Positions 1 through 8,224 of a stretch of 45,604 nucleotides of DNA are shown piece by piece. Origin of the DNA: Acidobacteriota bacterium (GTDB lineage Bacteria; Acidobacteriota; Thermoanaerobaculia; Multivoradales; JBCCEF01); assembly GCA_039028635.1 (NCBI GenBank), contig JBCCHV010000057.1, forward strand, positions 1-45,604, written 5' to 3'. A program made the position numbers and the translations under genes. The notes below the pieces were generated by a model, which saw nothing but the letters and a program-made list of their open reading frames with translations, searched no databases and was not told the origin of the DNA. Numbering within the stretch: the first letter of the stretch is position 1; every line of letters begins with the position of its first letter.

Positions 1-381
1 GCGGCCGCCGAGCGCACCGGCGACCCGGAGCAGGCGGCCATCGCCCATCGCGACCTGCTGCAGGCCCTTATTCGCGACCGATCGGCGGACGAGCTGCCAA
101 AGAGCGTCGCCGAAGTCGAGGCCTACCTCGCCTCCCTCGACCTCGACCAACCCAGCCTGCAATTCGGTCAGTGGTCCGAATCGGGCCGGCTGATGGCCCT
201 GCTGGGGGCTCGCGACGAGCTGCGTCAGCATCCTCGGCGGCGCCCTCGGCCCGCGGGCCTCGAATTGGTCGAGCGGCCAGTCGCGGAGATCGACCGCCTT
301 TCGGCCGGGCCTCTCGACGAAGCCGCCCTCGGCGAGTTGGCAGCGAACTACGGCGAGATCAACGATCTGTTCAGCAAGTGA
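1..381 (+). CDS. C-terminal part of an unknown protein (5' end outside window)
   Basis: An open frame enters from the left edge and ends at TGA 379-381, giving the last 126 residues. The fragment is charged and Ala/Leu/Asp/Glu-rich, with helical stretches (AIAHRDLLQALIRDRSADEL, VAEVEAYLASLDL) and an Arg/Pro-rich linker. I see no signal peptide, membrane segment or recognisable motif, and I do not recognise the family. An ATG at 193 is internal to the longer frame and need not be the start. The next gene follows after about 145 nt containing a promoter, so this gene is probably the end of its own transcript. Confidence 0.55.
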   Translation, partial: AAAERTGDPEQAAIAHRDLLQALIRDRSADELPKSVAEVEAYLASLDLDQPSLQFGQWSESGRLMALLGARDELRQHPRRRPRPAGLELVERPVAEIDRLSAGPLDEAALGELAANYGEINDLFSK

Positions 382-387
382 CCTTTC

Positions 388-416
388 TTGAGTCTCGCAG
401 GGCCCCCTGCTAAGCT
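388..416 (+). promoter_or_regulatory. Sigma70-type promoter for the RRM gene with a palindrome in its spacer
   Basis: TTGAGT (388-393) and TAAGCT (411-416) are separated by exactly 17 bp. This predicts a start near 423 and a leader of about 105 nt before the RRM gene. The spacer contains a perfect inverted repeat, GCAGGG-CC-CCCTGC (397-410). It could be an operator or a residual hairpin behind the upstream gene, although no T-run follows. Confidence 0.5.
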
Positions 417-527
417 TTCATCGAGACTCTTCGACGAGTGTGGCTGCGAGTTCAGCACGGTCGAGGGTCGGAGCTCGTTTCCGAACGGCGACGCTCCATG
501 GATCGTCTGCAACTAAGGAGAAAGACC

Positions 528-1001
528 ATTTCCGCCAAAGTCTTCGTCGGCAACCTGAACTTCCAAACCACTAAAGACGAGCTCAGGGCCTACCTGTCGG
601 AAGCCGGCGAGGTCGTCGATGTCTACCTCCCGACGGACCGAGCCACCGGGCGCCCGCGAGGCTTTGCCTTCGTCGAGTTCGCCAGCCCGGATCTCGCGGC
701 GGCAGCGATCGAAAAGTTCAACGGCACCGAGCTCGCCGGGCGGCGGCTCAACATCAACGAAGCGCAGGACAAGCCGCGCCGTTCGCCGGGCGGTGGCGGC
801 CCACCGCGGCCGCCGCGCACCGAGTACCGGCCGCAGCCGGGAGATTTCGCCGACTTCCAGGGCTTCGGCCAGCCCGACAGCGGTGGCGGCGGTGGTGGCG
901 GCGGCGGTGGCGGTGGCGGAGCGCCGGGACGCCGCGGCGGCATGGGTGGCAAGCCCAAGGGCAGCCGCCGAGGTCTGCGCGGCCGAAAGCGCAGCTTGTA
1001 G
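528..1001 (+). CDS. RNA-binding protein with one RRM domain and a Gly/Arg-rich tail
   Basis: This is a single-RRM, cold-shock/Rbp-like RNA-binding protein of about 157 aa. RNP2 (VFVGNL, residues 5-10) and RNP1 (RGFAFVEF, residues 44-51) are both intact. The second half is a disordered Pro/Gly/Arg tail with a run of 13 Gly and a basic C terminus ending RGRKRSL, a usual nucleic-acid-binding tail. Start choice: a strong Shine-Dalgarno AAGGAG (515-520) lies 7 nt before ATT 528, placing the start directly before SAKVFVGN, where homologues begin. The in-frame ATG at 498 has no SD and adds ten residues, and the ATG at 438 adds more unrelated sequence. Function is probably RNA chaperone or post-transcriptional control; the target is unknown. 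It is monocistronic, followed by a strong terminator. Confidence 0.85.
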   Translation: MSAKVFVGNLNFQTTKDELRAYLSEAGEVVDVYLPTDRATGRPRGFAFVEFASPDLAAAAIEKFNGTELAGRRLNINEAQDKPRRSPGGGGPPRPPRTEYRPQPGDFADFQGFGQPDSGGGGGGGGGGGGGAPGRRGGMGGKPKGSRRGLRGRKRSL

Positions 1002-1034
1002 ACACCGCGCTCCTACTTTTCTGCCCCCAATAGC

Positions 1035-1073
1035 AAAACGGGCGACGCGCCGAGTGGCTGCGTCGCCCGTTTT
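1035..1073. terminator. Bidirectional rho-independent terminator
   Basis: There are perfect 14-nt inverted arms, AAAACGGGCGACGC (1035-1048) and GCGTCGCCCGTTTT (1060-1073), around an 11-nt loop. The A-tract on the left and T-tract on the right make it work on both strands. It lies between the convergent RRM (+) and PDZ (-) genes. Confidence 0.9.
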
Positions 1074-1109
1074 CTTTGCCCCGAAGAATCTCGAGGTTGC
1101 GCGGTCGTC

Positions 1110-1583
1110 CTAGCGAGCGGCGACGGTGACGTAGGAATGCTGGTCGACCATGTGTTCACCGATCCACTGCGCCAACACCGTGTCGGGCACCTCGGCGAGC
1201 CAGGCCGTCAGGTTCTTCTTGCCGCCGGAGCGCTTGACCGTGTACTCGGCCTTGACGTTGGGACCGAGGCTCTTCTTGACCTTGGCAAGCTTCTTCTTGT
1301 TTTCCTTCGACAGCTCGACACCGTTGAGGGCGACCAGCACGTCCCCGGCCTGGAATCCGGCCTTTTCTGCCGGGCTACCCGCCGTCACCGCCTTCACCGC
1401 ATAGCGGCCCTCGGCCGTCTTCTCGGTTTCGATTCCAAGCCAGCCCTTGGCCTTGATCTTCGTGACCATGGCGTTCAGACACTCCTCGGCTCCCTTGTCA
1501 CACTTGTAGTGCTCTCCGGCGAAGGCCGTACCTGCCAGGGCAACGAGAACCGTCAACGCGACCAACCAAGTGGAAATCTTCAT
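1110..1583 (-). CDS. Secreted small PDZ-domain protein
   Basis: This is a 157-aa exported protein. A Sec signal peptide (residues 1-22, hydrophobic core then GTAFA-G) is followed by a short Cys-containing segment (YKCDKGAEEC) and one PDZ domain. The PDZ core is visible as KGWLGIETEK, VTAGSPAEKAGFQAGDVL and ALNGVEL. No protease domain is attached, so it is a stand-alone peptide-binding or scaffold protein in the periplasm. The start at 1583 is preceded by GGAGGA at good spacing; the longer frame to 1754 has no such support. It is divergent from the kinase/regulator pair and has a promoter of its own. The Lys-rich region after the PDZ (KENKKKLAKVKK) is unusual. The partner is unknown. Confidence 0.8.
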   Translation of the reverse strand: MKISTWLVALTVLVALAGTAFAGEHYKCDKGAEECLNAMVTKIKAKGWLGIETEKTAEGRYAVKAVTAGSPAEKAGFQAGDVLVALNGVELSKENKKKLAKVKKSLGPNVKAEYTVKRSGGKKNLTAWLAEVPDTVLAQWIGEHMVDQHSYVTVAAR

Positions 1584-1668
1584 TCTCGGATCCTCCGAAA
1601 CTCTTCGGACATCCCGGAGAGGGCGTCCGATGGGATTGATGGCGACGGATGCCTTTTCCGTCTTCAGC

Positions 1669-1697
1669 AGTCTAGGAAGGGCGAATGTGAATGTCCT
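1669..1697 (-). promoter_or_regulatory. Probable promoter of the PDZ-protein gene
   Basis: On the minus strand, AGGACA (1697-1692) and TAGACT (1674-1669) are separated by 17 bp. Predicted transcription starts near 1662, giving a leader of about 80 nt before the ATG at 1583. Confidence 0.4.
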
Positions 1698-1712
1698 GGA
1701 CGAAGCGTCAAA

Positions 1713-1735
1713 ACTTGTAACGGTTGTAAACAAGT
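1713..1735. promoter_or_regulatory. Candidate operator in the divergent PDZ / kinase intergenic region
   Basis: ACTTGT (1713-1718) and ACAAGT (1730-1735) form a perfect inverted repeat with an 11-nt spacer. The same stretch contains the direct repeat TTGTAACGGTTGTAA (1715-1729). It is an AT-richer island between divergent promoters, a likely place for regulator binding. The adjacent OmpR-type regulator is the natural candidate, but that is inference. Confidence 0.3.
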
Positions 1736-1770
1736 CGTCAACGCAGCGGCCCAAGGCCCGACCTGTGGGC

Positions 1771-1776
1771 TATATT
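1771..1776 (+). promoter_or_regulatory. -10 box TATATT for a probably leaderless kinase/regulator mRNA
   Basis: TATATT ends 8 nt before the ATG at 1785. That is where transcription from such a box would start, and no SD lies in front of this ATG. I see no convincing -35 hexamer. Confidence 0.4.
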
Positions 1777-1784
1777 GCCGCCCT

Positions 1785-3437
1785 ATGAACCGGGCCTCTT
1801 CTCGTCGCGATGGTCTGCCGCTGCGCCGCGCCCGCGCCCAGCGCCGCGGCCTGCTTCTCGCCTTCGCCGGCGCCCTGGTTCCCCTGCTGATCCTGCTCGG
1901 CCTGCAGTACCGCTGGCTCTCGGAGCTCGAGAAGAGCTCCCGGGTAGCTCGCGAGTCCTCCCTCGGCGCCTACTTGAGCTCCATTTCGAAGGACATCTCC
2001 TACTTCTACTGGAAGGAAGGGCAAAGCGCCCTCGCCCTGCCGTCCCAGGCCTTCGCCGCCGAGGATCCGGCGGCCAAGTTCTGCCGCTTCTTCTCCAGGG
2101 CCGAAAGGCGCTTCAGCGGCGCCCGGCCCTTTTTCGTCGCCAGCTTCGGTGACGACCCCAAAGTCTCGGTCCACGACTCCGTCGCCGGAAAGATGGTGCC
2201 CGCGGAGGAGGGGCCGGAAACGGATGCCATCCTGGCGGCGGTGATTCCCTGGCATCTGCGCAGCCAGTCGGGCCGCACCTTCGAGGAAGTCGACGTCGAG
2301 CTCAACGACTCCGATCCTCGCTTCCGCACGATGGTCAAGCCGGTGATCGACGAGGAATCCCACCTGGTCGGCTTGGTGGGCTTCGTCCTCGACCAGGACT
2401 ATCTGAAGAACAAGGTCCTGCCCAAAGCAGTCGATGAGATCGTCGGCGAGTTGCCGGATCTGGTGGTGACGGTCTGGGATCGCAATGGCGAGCTCATCCT
2501 CGGCGAGGAACAGACCTCGAAGCCGGCCCGCTCCCTGTACGACTCGGTGAGTGGTTGGAAGCTCACCATCCACAGTCGATCAGCGACGCCGGAGCAGTGG
2601 GCGCGAGCCAACTTCCTGTTCAACCTGACGCTGTCGGCGGTCCTCGCCCTCGTCCTGCTGGCGGCGATCGCCTTTGCCCTGCGCACCGCCTCGCGAGAGC
2701 TCCACCTGTCGGAGATGAAGAACGACTTCGTCTCCAATGTCTCGCACGAGCTGCGCACTCCGCTGTCGTCGATTCGAGTCTTCGGTGAGTTCATGCGCCT
2801 CGACCGGGTGAGCGACCCGGCCAAGGTGCGCGAGTATGGCGAGTACATCGAGACCGAGAGCCGGCGCCTGACCCAGCTGATCGACAACATTCTCGACTTC
2901 TCGCGTATCGAATCCGGTGGCAAGGTCTACCACTTCGAGGAGTGCGATCTCGTCGAAGTGGTGACCGAGGCCCTCAAGACCTTCGAGATCAGGCTCCGGC
3001 AGAAGGGCTTCCGGCTCTACTTCGACGGCCCCGAGGAGGAGCTCCCGCCGGTCGCCGTCGATCCCGGAGCCCTCGCCCAGGCGATCTGCAATCTGATCGA
3101 CAACGCGGTCAAGTACTCGAACGGCGCCCGCGAGATCCAGGTAGCCGTCGGGCGCACCGACGGCCATGCAGAGATCGCCGTCACGGACCACGGCATCGGC
3201 ATCTCGCGCGATCAGCAGAAGCGCATCTTCGATCGCTTCCATCGCGTCAGCACGGGCCTGGTTCACGACGTCAAGGGAGCCGGTCTCGGCCTGTCGATCG
3301 TGCAGCACATCGTCCAGGCCCATGGCGGCAAGATCAGCGTGCGCAGCGAGCTCGGCCGCGGCAGCACCTTCACCGTCCACCTGCCGTTCACGCCGTCCGC
3401 CCCGGTGGAGCCGTCGGCCCCGGAGGAGAAGTCATGA
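1785..3437 (+). CDS. Membrane sensor histidine kinase
   Basis: This is a 550-aa sensor kinase. TM1 spans about residues 22-42 after a basic N terminus. An extracytoplasmic sensor region (about 43-276) of a type I do not recognise is followed by TM2 (277-299). HisKA has phospho-acceptor His321 in SHELRTP. HATPase_c shows the N-box [12 protein letters not shown]1 DHGIGI, F-box FDRFHR and G2 GAGLGLSIV. Only 21 residues separate TM2 from His321, so there is no HAMP or PAS module, and signalling must go directly through the TM2-DHp helix. The start at 1785 is chosen because the basic-plus-TM1 pattern begins there; the upstream extension overlaps the divergent PDZ gene. The stop overlaps the regulator start by ATGA. 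The likely role is sensing envelope or extracellular conditions. Confidence 0.9.
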   Translation: MNRASSRRDGLPLRRARAQRRGLLLAFAGALVPLLILLGLQYRWLSELEKSSRVARESSLGAYLSSISKDISYFYWKEGQSALALPSQAFAAEDPAAKFCRFFSRAERRFSGARPFFVASFGDDPKVSVHDSVAGKMVPAEEGPETDAILAAVIPWHLRSQSGRTFEEVDVELNDSDPRFRTMVKPVIDEESHLVGLVGFVLDQDYLKNKVLPKAVDEIVGELPDLVVTVWDRNGELILGEEQTSKPARSLYDSVSGWKLTIHSRSATPEQWARANFLFNLTLSAVLALVLLAAIAFALRTASRELHLSEMKNDFVSNVSHELRTPLSSIRVFGEFMRLDRVSDPAKVREYGEYIETESRRLTQLIDNILDFSRIESGGKVYHFEECDLVEVVTEALKTFEIRLRQKGFRLYFDGPEEELPPVAVDPGALAQAICNLIDNAVKYSNGAREIQVAVGRTDGHAEIAVTDHGIGISRDQQKRIFDRFHRVSTGLVHDVKGAGLGLSIVQHIVQAHGGKISVRSELGRGSTFTVHLPFTPSAPVEPSAPEEKS

Positions 3438-4117
3438 GCCCGCGAGTCCTGATCGTCGAGGACGACGAAGCCATGGCCGTCGCGCTGCGCGATGGCTTCG
3501 AGTACGAAGGCTATGAAGTGATCGCCGCCACCGACGGCGAGGCCGGCCTCACCGCCGCTCGGGAGCGTGCTCCGGCACTGATCGTCCTCGACGTCATGCT
3601 GCCGCGCATGACCGGCCTCGATGTCTGCAAGGAGCTGCGCCGCGGCGGCGACTCGGTGCCGATCATCATGCTGACGGCGCGCGGCCAGGAGATCGACAAG
3701 ATCCTCGGCCTCAAGCTCGGGGCCGACGACTACATCACCAAGCCCTTCAGTTTTCTCGAGCTGTTCGCCCGCGCCGAGGCGGTGCTGCGACGCACCTCCG
3801 GCCACTCCCCCGGCGCCGCCATCGCGCGCTTCGGCGACGTCACCATCGACTTCCGGCGCCACGAGGCGACCAAAGGCGACCAGTCCCTCGAGCTCTCACC
3901 GCGCGAATTCCATCTCCTCGAGTACTTCGTCGCCCACCGCGGCGAAGTCATCTCCCGCGATCGCCTGCTCGACGCCGTCTGGGGCTACGACTCCATCCCT
4001 TACACCCGCACCGTCGACACCCACATCGCCAAACTGCGCAAGAAGATCGAAGACACGCCATCGGACCCGAAGTGGCTGGTGACCATCCACCGCCTGGGCT
4101 ACAAATTCACCGGCTAA
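3434..4117 (+). CDS. OmpR/PhoB-family response regulator
   Basis: This 227-aa two-domain regulator has a receiver domain with acidic pair Asp10/Asp11, phospho-acceptor Asp53 (VLDVMLP), Thr81 and Lys103 (ITKPF). A C-terminal winged-helix DNA-binding domain follows, with [20 protein letters not shown] and the recognition-helix region [16 protein letters not shown]. It starts inside the stop of the kinase gene (ATGA) behind a GGAGGAG SD, so the two are translationally coupled and form a cognate pair. Targets are unknown; the inverted/direct repeat at 1713-1735 upstream of its own operon is a candidate autoregulatory site. Confidence 0.93.
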   Translation: MSPRVLIVEDDEAMAVALRDGFEYEGYEVIAATDGEAGLTAARERAPALIVLDVMLPRMTGLDVCKELRRGGDSVPIIMLTARGQEIDKILGLKLGADDYITKPFSFLELFARAEAVLRRTSGHSPGAAIARFGDVTIDFRRHEATKGDQSLELSPREFHLLEYFVAHRGEVISRDRLLDAVWGYDSIPYTRTVDTHIAKLRKKIEDTPSDPKWLVTIHRLGYKFTG

Positions 4118-4146
4118 GGGCCCGGCGACGCACCTGTCGCGCCCGA

Positions 4147-4695
4147 GCCGCGTAGGCGGGGGGGCGCCTTTAGCCCCGAAGTCCCTGTCGGCAGAATGAA
4201 GCCGTCGGCTACAAAGCAGCGGGCCCCCGAGCGCGCAAGCGCGAGGCGGCGGCAAAGCCGCCGAGGACGAGGCCGCCCTGGATTGGGGTGAGGCCGCACG
4301 ACACGTGCGTGCGGCCCGGGCCGCGTAGATTACGTGAGCGCCTTTAGCCCCGAAGCACCTATCTTTCGGCAGAAAGAAGCCGTCTGCTAACCAGCAGACG
4401 GCCCCCGAGCCCGATCAGGGCGAGGGCAGCGGCCTCTGGCCGCTGAGGACGGGGGTGCCTGGCCGGCCGCGAGCCGCACGACATGTGCGTGCGGCTCGGG
4501 CCGCGTAGGCGAGGGGGGCGCCTTTAGCCCCGAAGTTCCTGTCGGCAGAAAGCAGGCGTCTGCTAACCAGCAGACGGCCCCCGAGCGCGGAAGCGCGAGG
4601 GCAGCGGCGAAAGCCGCTGAGGACGGGGCCGCCCTGGATTGGGGTGAAGCCGCACGACATGTGCGTGCGGCTGAGGGGGGCGCCTTTAGCCCCCC
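4147..4695. repeat. Three-unit tandem repeat of hairpin-rich noncoding DNA
   Basis: The 582-bp gap between the convergent regulator and sulfatase-like genes is filled by three degenerate units starting at GCCGCGTAG (4147, 4320, 4500; 173 and 180 bp apart), plus a closing half-unit. The core GCCTTTAGCCCC recurs at 4166, 4340, 4520 and 4682. Each unit contains nested hairpins: a GCCGTCTGCT/AGCAGACGGC type (perfect at 4379-4402), a CAGCGGC/GCCGCTG type, and GCCGCAC/GTGCGGC around ACATGT (best at 4648-4672). The last hairpin, GGGGGGC/GCCCCCC (4675-4695), may end the minus-strand transcript. The small open frames here are repeat by-products. It is not a CRISPR array: there are no short identical repeats with unique spacers. 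Confidence 0.85.
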
Positions 4696-4699
4696 TGAA

Positions 4700-6262
4700 T
4701 CAGAGATACCCGAGGGACTTCAGGAGGTCGCGGGTCTCGCCCTGCATCGAGCGCTCGTCGCCGCAGGCGCCGCCAATCTCGTCGATCTCGGCGTTGTAGC
4801 GGTCGGCTCCGTTCCAGGCCGACAGCAGGCGCTGCAGGCGCTCGAGGGCTTGCGGGTTCTCCTCCGCGACATTGCGCGTTTCCTCGGGATCGGCCTGCAG
4901 GTCGAAGAGGGTGAAGCGCACCCCTTCTCCACCGATCCAGCGCTGCTCCGGCCGGGTCTGGGCGAAGATCAGCTTGTGGCGCTCGTCGCGCACGATCTTC
5001 TGCCACTTGTTCTTGGTCTCCCAGCCGGCCTCCGAGTAGGCCACCGTATCCGCCGGCGCGGCTTCGCCGAGGAGCCGCGGGGTCAGACTCGCCCCCTGGT
5101 TCCAGCGCCCCTCGTCGAGGCCGATGCCGGCGGCTTCGAGAAGGGTCGGCGAGAGATGGATCAGCTCGACCGGTGCCTCGTCGACGCGCGGCTCGAGGAC
5201 TCCCGGATAGTGCACGATGAAGGGCACCCGCACACAGGTCTGAAAGCCGAAGCGGCCGTGGTCGAAGTAGTAGCGATGCTCGCCCAGGGATTCGCCGTGA
5301 TCCGAGGTGAAGACGGTCAGCGTGCGCTCGCGCAGGCGACGCTCGTCGAGAGCCTCCAGGAGGTGGCCGATCTGGGCGTCGTTATAGGCGATCTCAGCGT
5401 CGTAGCGGGCGACATAGAAGGCCAGATCGTCGCGACCATCGATCACCTGATCGCGACCGATACCGGTCATCTGTTGACGCGGCTTGTCGGCGATGTTGAT
5501 CTTGACCGTGTCGTCGAAGAACTCGTCGTTCTGGAAGCGATCCCGCCATTCGCCGGGAGCGCCATAGGGGGCGTGAGGATCGAGATAGTGGACCCAGAGG
5601 AAGTAGGGCTCGTCGCTGTCGGCGATCTGATCGAGCAGGCCGATGGCGAGGTTGGTGACCGCCTCGGCGGTATTGGGATCGTGGTCGGGGTCGTTGGACT
5701 CGAGCTTCCAGGTCTCGATGTAGGTATCGAAGCCCTGGTCGAAGTAGAAATCGCTCGCCAGAGCGGCATTCGCCACCACCGCATGGGTCTGGTAGCCGGC
5801 GCGCTGCAGGCGCTCCGCCAGCATTTCGAAGCGGCACGGCAGCGGCTGACCGATGCGGCGCACGATGCCGTTGTCCTTGGGATAGATGGCGGTGAACATC
5901 GAGGCCATCGAGGGCCCCGTTTTCGGCCACTGCACGGCGGGCTGGTCGAAACGCACCCCTTCCGCCGCCAGCTGGTCGATCACCGGCGAGGTCTGCCGTT
6001 CATAGCCGTAGGCCGAGAGATGGTCGGCGCGCAGCGTATCGACGGTGATCAGCAGGATGTTGCTGCGCGGCGGCAGCGGCGGCTCACCACAGCCGGCCAG
6101 GAAGACGAGGAGCGGGAGCAGGGCGGACAGACGGCCGAGAGTCGACTTGATCAATTGCAGCGTGCCGTGGTTCGGAATCTTCGTGATGCGCGCCCGCCGG
6201 GCCGATCCGGCTCGCCGAGCGCACGATGGCTGGCAACCGATTCTAGCAGCCGAATGCGTCAT
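4700..6262 (-). CDS. Sulfatase-like lipoprotein of the alkaline-phosphatase superfamily (Thr in nucleophile position)
   Basis: This 520-aa protein has an unusually long basic N terminus, a hydrophobic segment and the lipobox LAGC (Cys58), so it is probably a lipoprotein. The catalytic domain shows NILLITVDTLRADH (metal Asp75), HYLDPHAPY and TSDHGESLGEH. The position that is Cys/Ser in formylglycine sulfatases is Thr115 (TGPSMASMFT), and the usual Arg is Met. Family members of this sort are annotated as sulfatase, but the substrate is unknown. It ends exactly at SLGYL, where its two paralogues in the window continue into TPR repeats. It starts one base after the recQ stop behind GGAAGG; a later start nearer the signal segment is possible. 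Confidence 0.82.
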   Translation of the reverse strand: MTHSAARIGCQPSCARRAGSARRARITKIPNHGTLQLIKSTLGRLSALLPLLVFLAGCGEPPLPPRSNILLITVDTLRADHLSAYGYERQTSPVIDQLAAEGVRFDQPAVQWPKTGPSMASMFTAIYPKDNGIVRRIGQPLPCRFEMLAERLQRAGYQTHAVVANAALASDFYFDQGFDTYIETWKLESNDPDHDPNTAEAVTNLAIGLLDQIADSDEPYFLWVHYLDPHAPYGAPGEWRDRFQNDEFFDDTVKINIADKPRQQMTGIGRDQVIDGRDDLAFYVARYDAEIAYNDAQIGHLLEALDERRLRERTLTVFTSDHGESLGEHRYYFDHGRFGFQTCVRVPFIVHYPGVLEPRVDEAPVELIHLSPTLLEAAGIGLDEGRWNQGASLTPRLLGEAAPADTVAYSEAGWETKNKWQKIVRDERHKLIFAQTRPEQRWIGGEGVRFTLFDLQADPEETRNVAEENPQALERLQRLLSAWNGADRYNAEIDEIGGACGDERSMQGETRDLLKSLGYL

Positions 6263-6263
6263 C

Positions 6264-8138
6264 TCAGCCTTCCACCAGACGACTCAGCAGCAGCCCGACA
6301 TTGCGCTCCAGGCTGCGCTCGGCGCAGTAGCCTTCGATCAGCGGCAGGAAGGTCGGTCCCAAGCGCTCGGCCTTGCGATCGCCGATGCCGTGCACCTGCA
6401 GCAGAGCTTGCGGGGTGGTCGGCCGGACCTTCGCCAGCTGGCGCAGAACGCTGTCGTGAAACACCACGTAGGGCGGCACGCCGCGCTCCCGGGCGATGCT
6501 CAAGCGAGCCTCCCGCAGACGCTCGAACAGACCGCGATCGACGCCCTCCCAATCTTCCCCACGGCCACCACCCCGACGGCGCCGCCGGGCGGTGGGCGCC
6601 GGCTGCCGAAAGAGCGCGAAGTCATCGCCCGGAAGCTGCCCCTTGAGGAGATCGACGCCCGCCGCAGTGAGCTGCAACACCGGATAGCGATCCCCGACCG
6701 CCTGCAGGGTCCCCTGGTCGCGCAACTGATCGACGAAGCCCTTGAGCTCGGCGACGGAGAGGCTGGCCAACAGGCCGAAGGTCGACACCTGGTCATGGCC
6801 TTGAGTGACCACCTTTTCGGTCGCCCGCCCTCGCAGGACATCGATCACCTGGCCGGCTCCCCAACGCTGACCGAGGCGGGCGACGCAGGAGAGAATCTTC
6901 TGCGCCAAGGTGAGGGAATCTTCCACCCGCTCGAGCTCGTCGAGACACCAGTCGCAGGCGGCGCAGTTGTCGTCCTCGTAGGTCTGACCGAAGTACTCGC
7001 ACAGGGCCCGATGGCGGCAGGTGGTGGCACCGGCATAGGCCTGCATGGCGCGCAGCAGCTGGCGCGCCCCGGCGCTGAGCTCGCCATCGGCTTCCAAGAG
7101 GCGGCGCCAGGTGGCGAAGTCACCCGGTGAATAGAGCAGCAGGCATTCGGCCTCGAGACCGTCGCGGCCGGCGCGGCCGGCTTCCTGCTGATAGTGCTCC
7201 GGCGACCGCGGGGCGCCGATGTGGATGACATAGCGGACATTCGAGCGATCGATGCCCATCCCGAAGGCCACCGTCGCCACCACCACGTCAACGCGCTCTT
7301 CGAGAAAAGCCTCCTGGCAGCGATGGCGCTCCTCGGCATCGAGGCCGGCGTGGTAGGCGAGCGCTCGGTGGCCCCAGTCGCGCAGCTTCTGGGCCACCGA
7401 CTCGACTTCCTTGCGGGAAATGCAATAGATGATGCCGGCCTCGTCGCGATGGCGCGCCAGGGCCTCCTGGAGTTGCTGATCGACCCGACGTTTGCGCCGC
7501 GAGCGGTAGATCAGGTTCGGCCGGTCGAAGGAGCCGATCAGGATCTCGGCGTCACGCAGGGCGAGCTGCTCGACGATGTCACGCTGCACCTGCTCCGTCG
7601 CCGTCGCCGTGTAGGCGTGGATGGCGATCTCCGGAAAGCGCTCCTTGAGCCGGCCGAGCTCGCGGTAAGGGGGGCGGAAGTCGTGTCCCCACTGGCTGAT
7701 GCAGTGCGCCTCGTCGACCGCCATATAGGCCGGCGAGCAGTCCTCGAGGAAGCTCTGGAAGCCCTGCCCGACGAGGCGCTCCGGGGAGACATAGAGCAGG
7801 CGGTAGTCGCCCCGCCGCAGGCCTTCGCGAATCGCGCGGCGCTCCTCCGGATCCTGGCTCGAGTTGAGACAAGCGGCCGACACGCCGTGGGCTCGCAGGG
7901 CGTCCACCTGGTCCTTCATCAGCGAGATCAATGGCGAGACCACGACCGCCAACCGGCCTTCCCCAAGCAGCGCCGGGGCCTGGAAACAGAGCGATTTCCC
8001 GCCCCCGGTGGGCAGCACGACGAGGGAGTCTCGGCCGGCCACCACGGCTTCCATCGCCTCCCGCTGGAGGGGTCGAAACTCGTCGTAACCCCAGGTGTGG
8101 CGGAGGACTTCGCGGAGAGAATCGGCAGCGGCTGGCAT
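6264..8138 (-). CDS. recQ: ATP-dependent DNA helicase RecQ
   Basis: This is a 624-aa 3'-5' superfamily 2 helicase, close to the usual RecQ length. Motif 0 is YDEFRPLQ, Walker A is PTGGGKS (43-49), and DEAH is at residues 142-145 followed by the RecQ aromatic loop [11 protein letters not shown]. Motif VI is [12 protein letters not shown]. The RecQ zinc cluster ([20 protein letters not shown]) and the RQC winged helix are present, and a C-terminal HRDC domain covers about 530-605 ([20 protein letters not shown]). The role is processing of forks and recombination intermediates. A TAGAAT -10 box lies just upstream. The downstream sulfatase-like gene is only one base away and is probably co-transcribed, though functionally unrelated. 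Confidence 0.96.
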   Translation of the reverse strand: MPAAADSLREVLRHTWGYDEFRPLQREAMEAVVAGRDSLVVLPTGGGKSLCFQAPALLGEGRLAVVVSPLISLMKDQVDALRAHGVSAACLNSSQDPEERRAIREGLRRGDYRLLYVSPERLVGQGFQSFLEDCSPAYMAVDEAHCISQWGHDFRPPYRELGRLKERFPEIAIHAYTATATEQVQRDIVEQLALRDAEILIGSFDRPNLIYRSRRKRRVDQQLQEALARHRDEAGIIYCISRKEVESVAQKLRDWGHRALAYHAGLDAEERHRCQEAFLEERVDVVVATVAFGMGIDRSNVRYVIHIGAPRSPEHYQQEAGRAGRDGLEAECLLLYSPGDFATWRRLLEADGELSAGARQLLRAMQAYAGATTCRHRALCEYFGQTYEDDNCAACDWCLDELERVEDSLTLAQKILSCVARLGQRWGAGQVIDVLRGRATEKVVTQGHDQVSTFGLLASLSVAELKGFVDQLRDQGTLQAVGDRYPVLQLTAAGVDLLKGQLPGDDFALFRQPAPTARRRRRGGGRGEDWEGVDRGLFERLREARLSIARERGVPPYVVFHDSVLRQLAKVRPTTPQALLQVHGIGDRKAERLGPTFLPLIEGYCAERSLERNVGLLLSRLVEG

Positions 8139-8158
8139 GGTCGGCGACGGACTGGCCT

Positions 8159-8164
8159 ATTCTA
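8159..8164 (-). promoter_or_regulatory. -10 box TAGAAT upstream of recQ
   Basis: TAGAAT on the minus strand lies 20 nt before the recQ ATG at 8138, in the 86-bp divergent gap with glycerate kinase. No clear -35 is visible. Confidence 0.35.
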
Positions 8165-8224
8165 GTCTCTCGGCAGCCCCGCCGGCGGATCACCTTCGCC
8201 GCTCCGCCGACTGCCGTCACCACG

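Noticed and set aside
880-925. Gly-run GGN tract as a microsatellite
   Set aside because: It is in frame within a Gly-rich RRM protein tail, a normal feature of this family.
1137-1784. Long N-terminal extension of the kinase frame
   Set aside because: It is antisense to the PDZ gene, lacks domain pattern, and the kinase TM1 begins after 1785.
4114-4660. Minus-strand small frames with similar translations (SRRL.SADR.FGAKGAP)
   Set aside because: They are translations of the tandem DNA repeat, with no SD, and differ in frame from unit to unit. Similarity is at DNA level.
4147-4695. CRISPR-like array
   Set aside because: The unit length is about 175 bp, repeats are degenerate and there are no unique spacers or cas genes.
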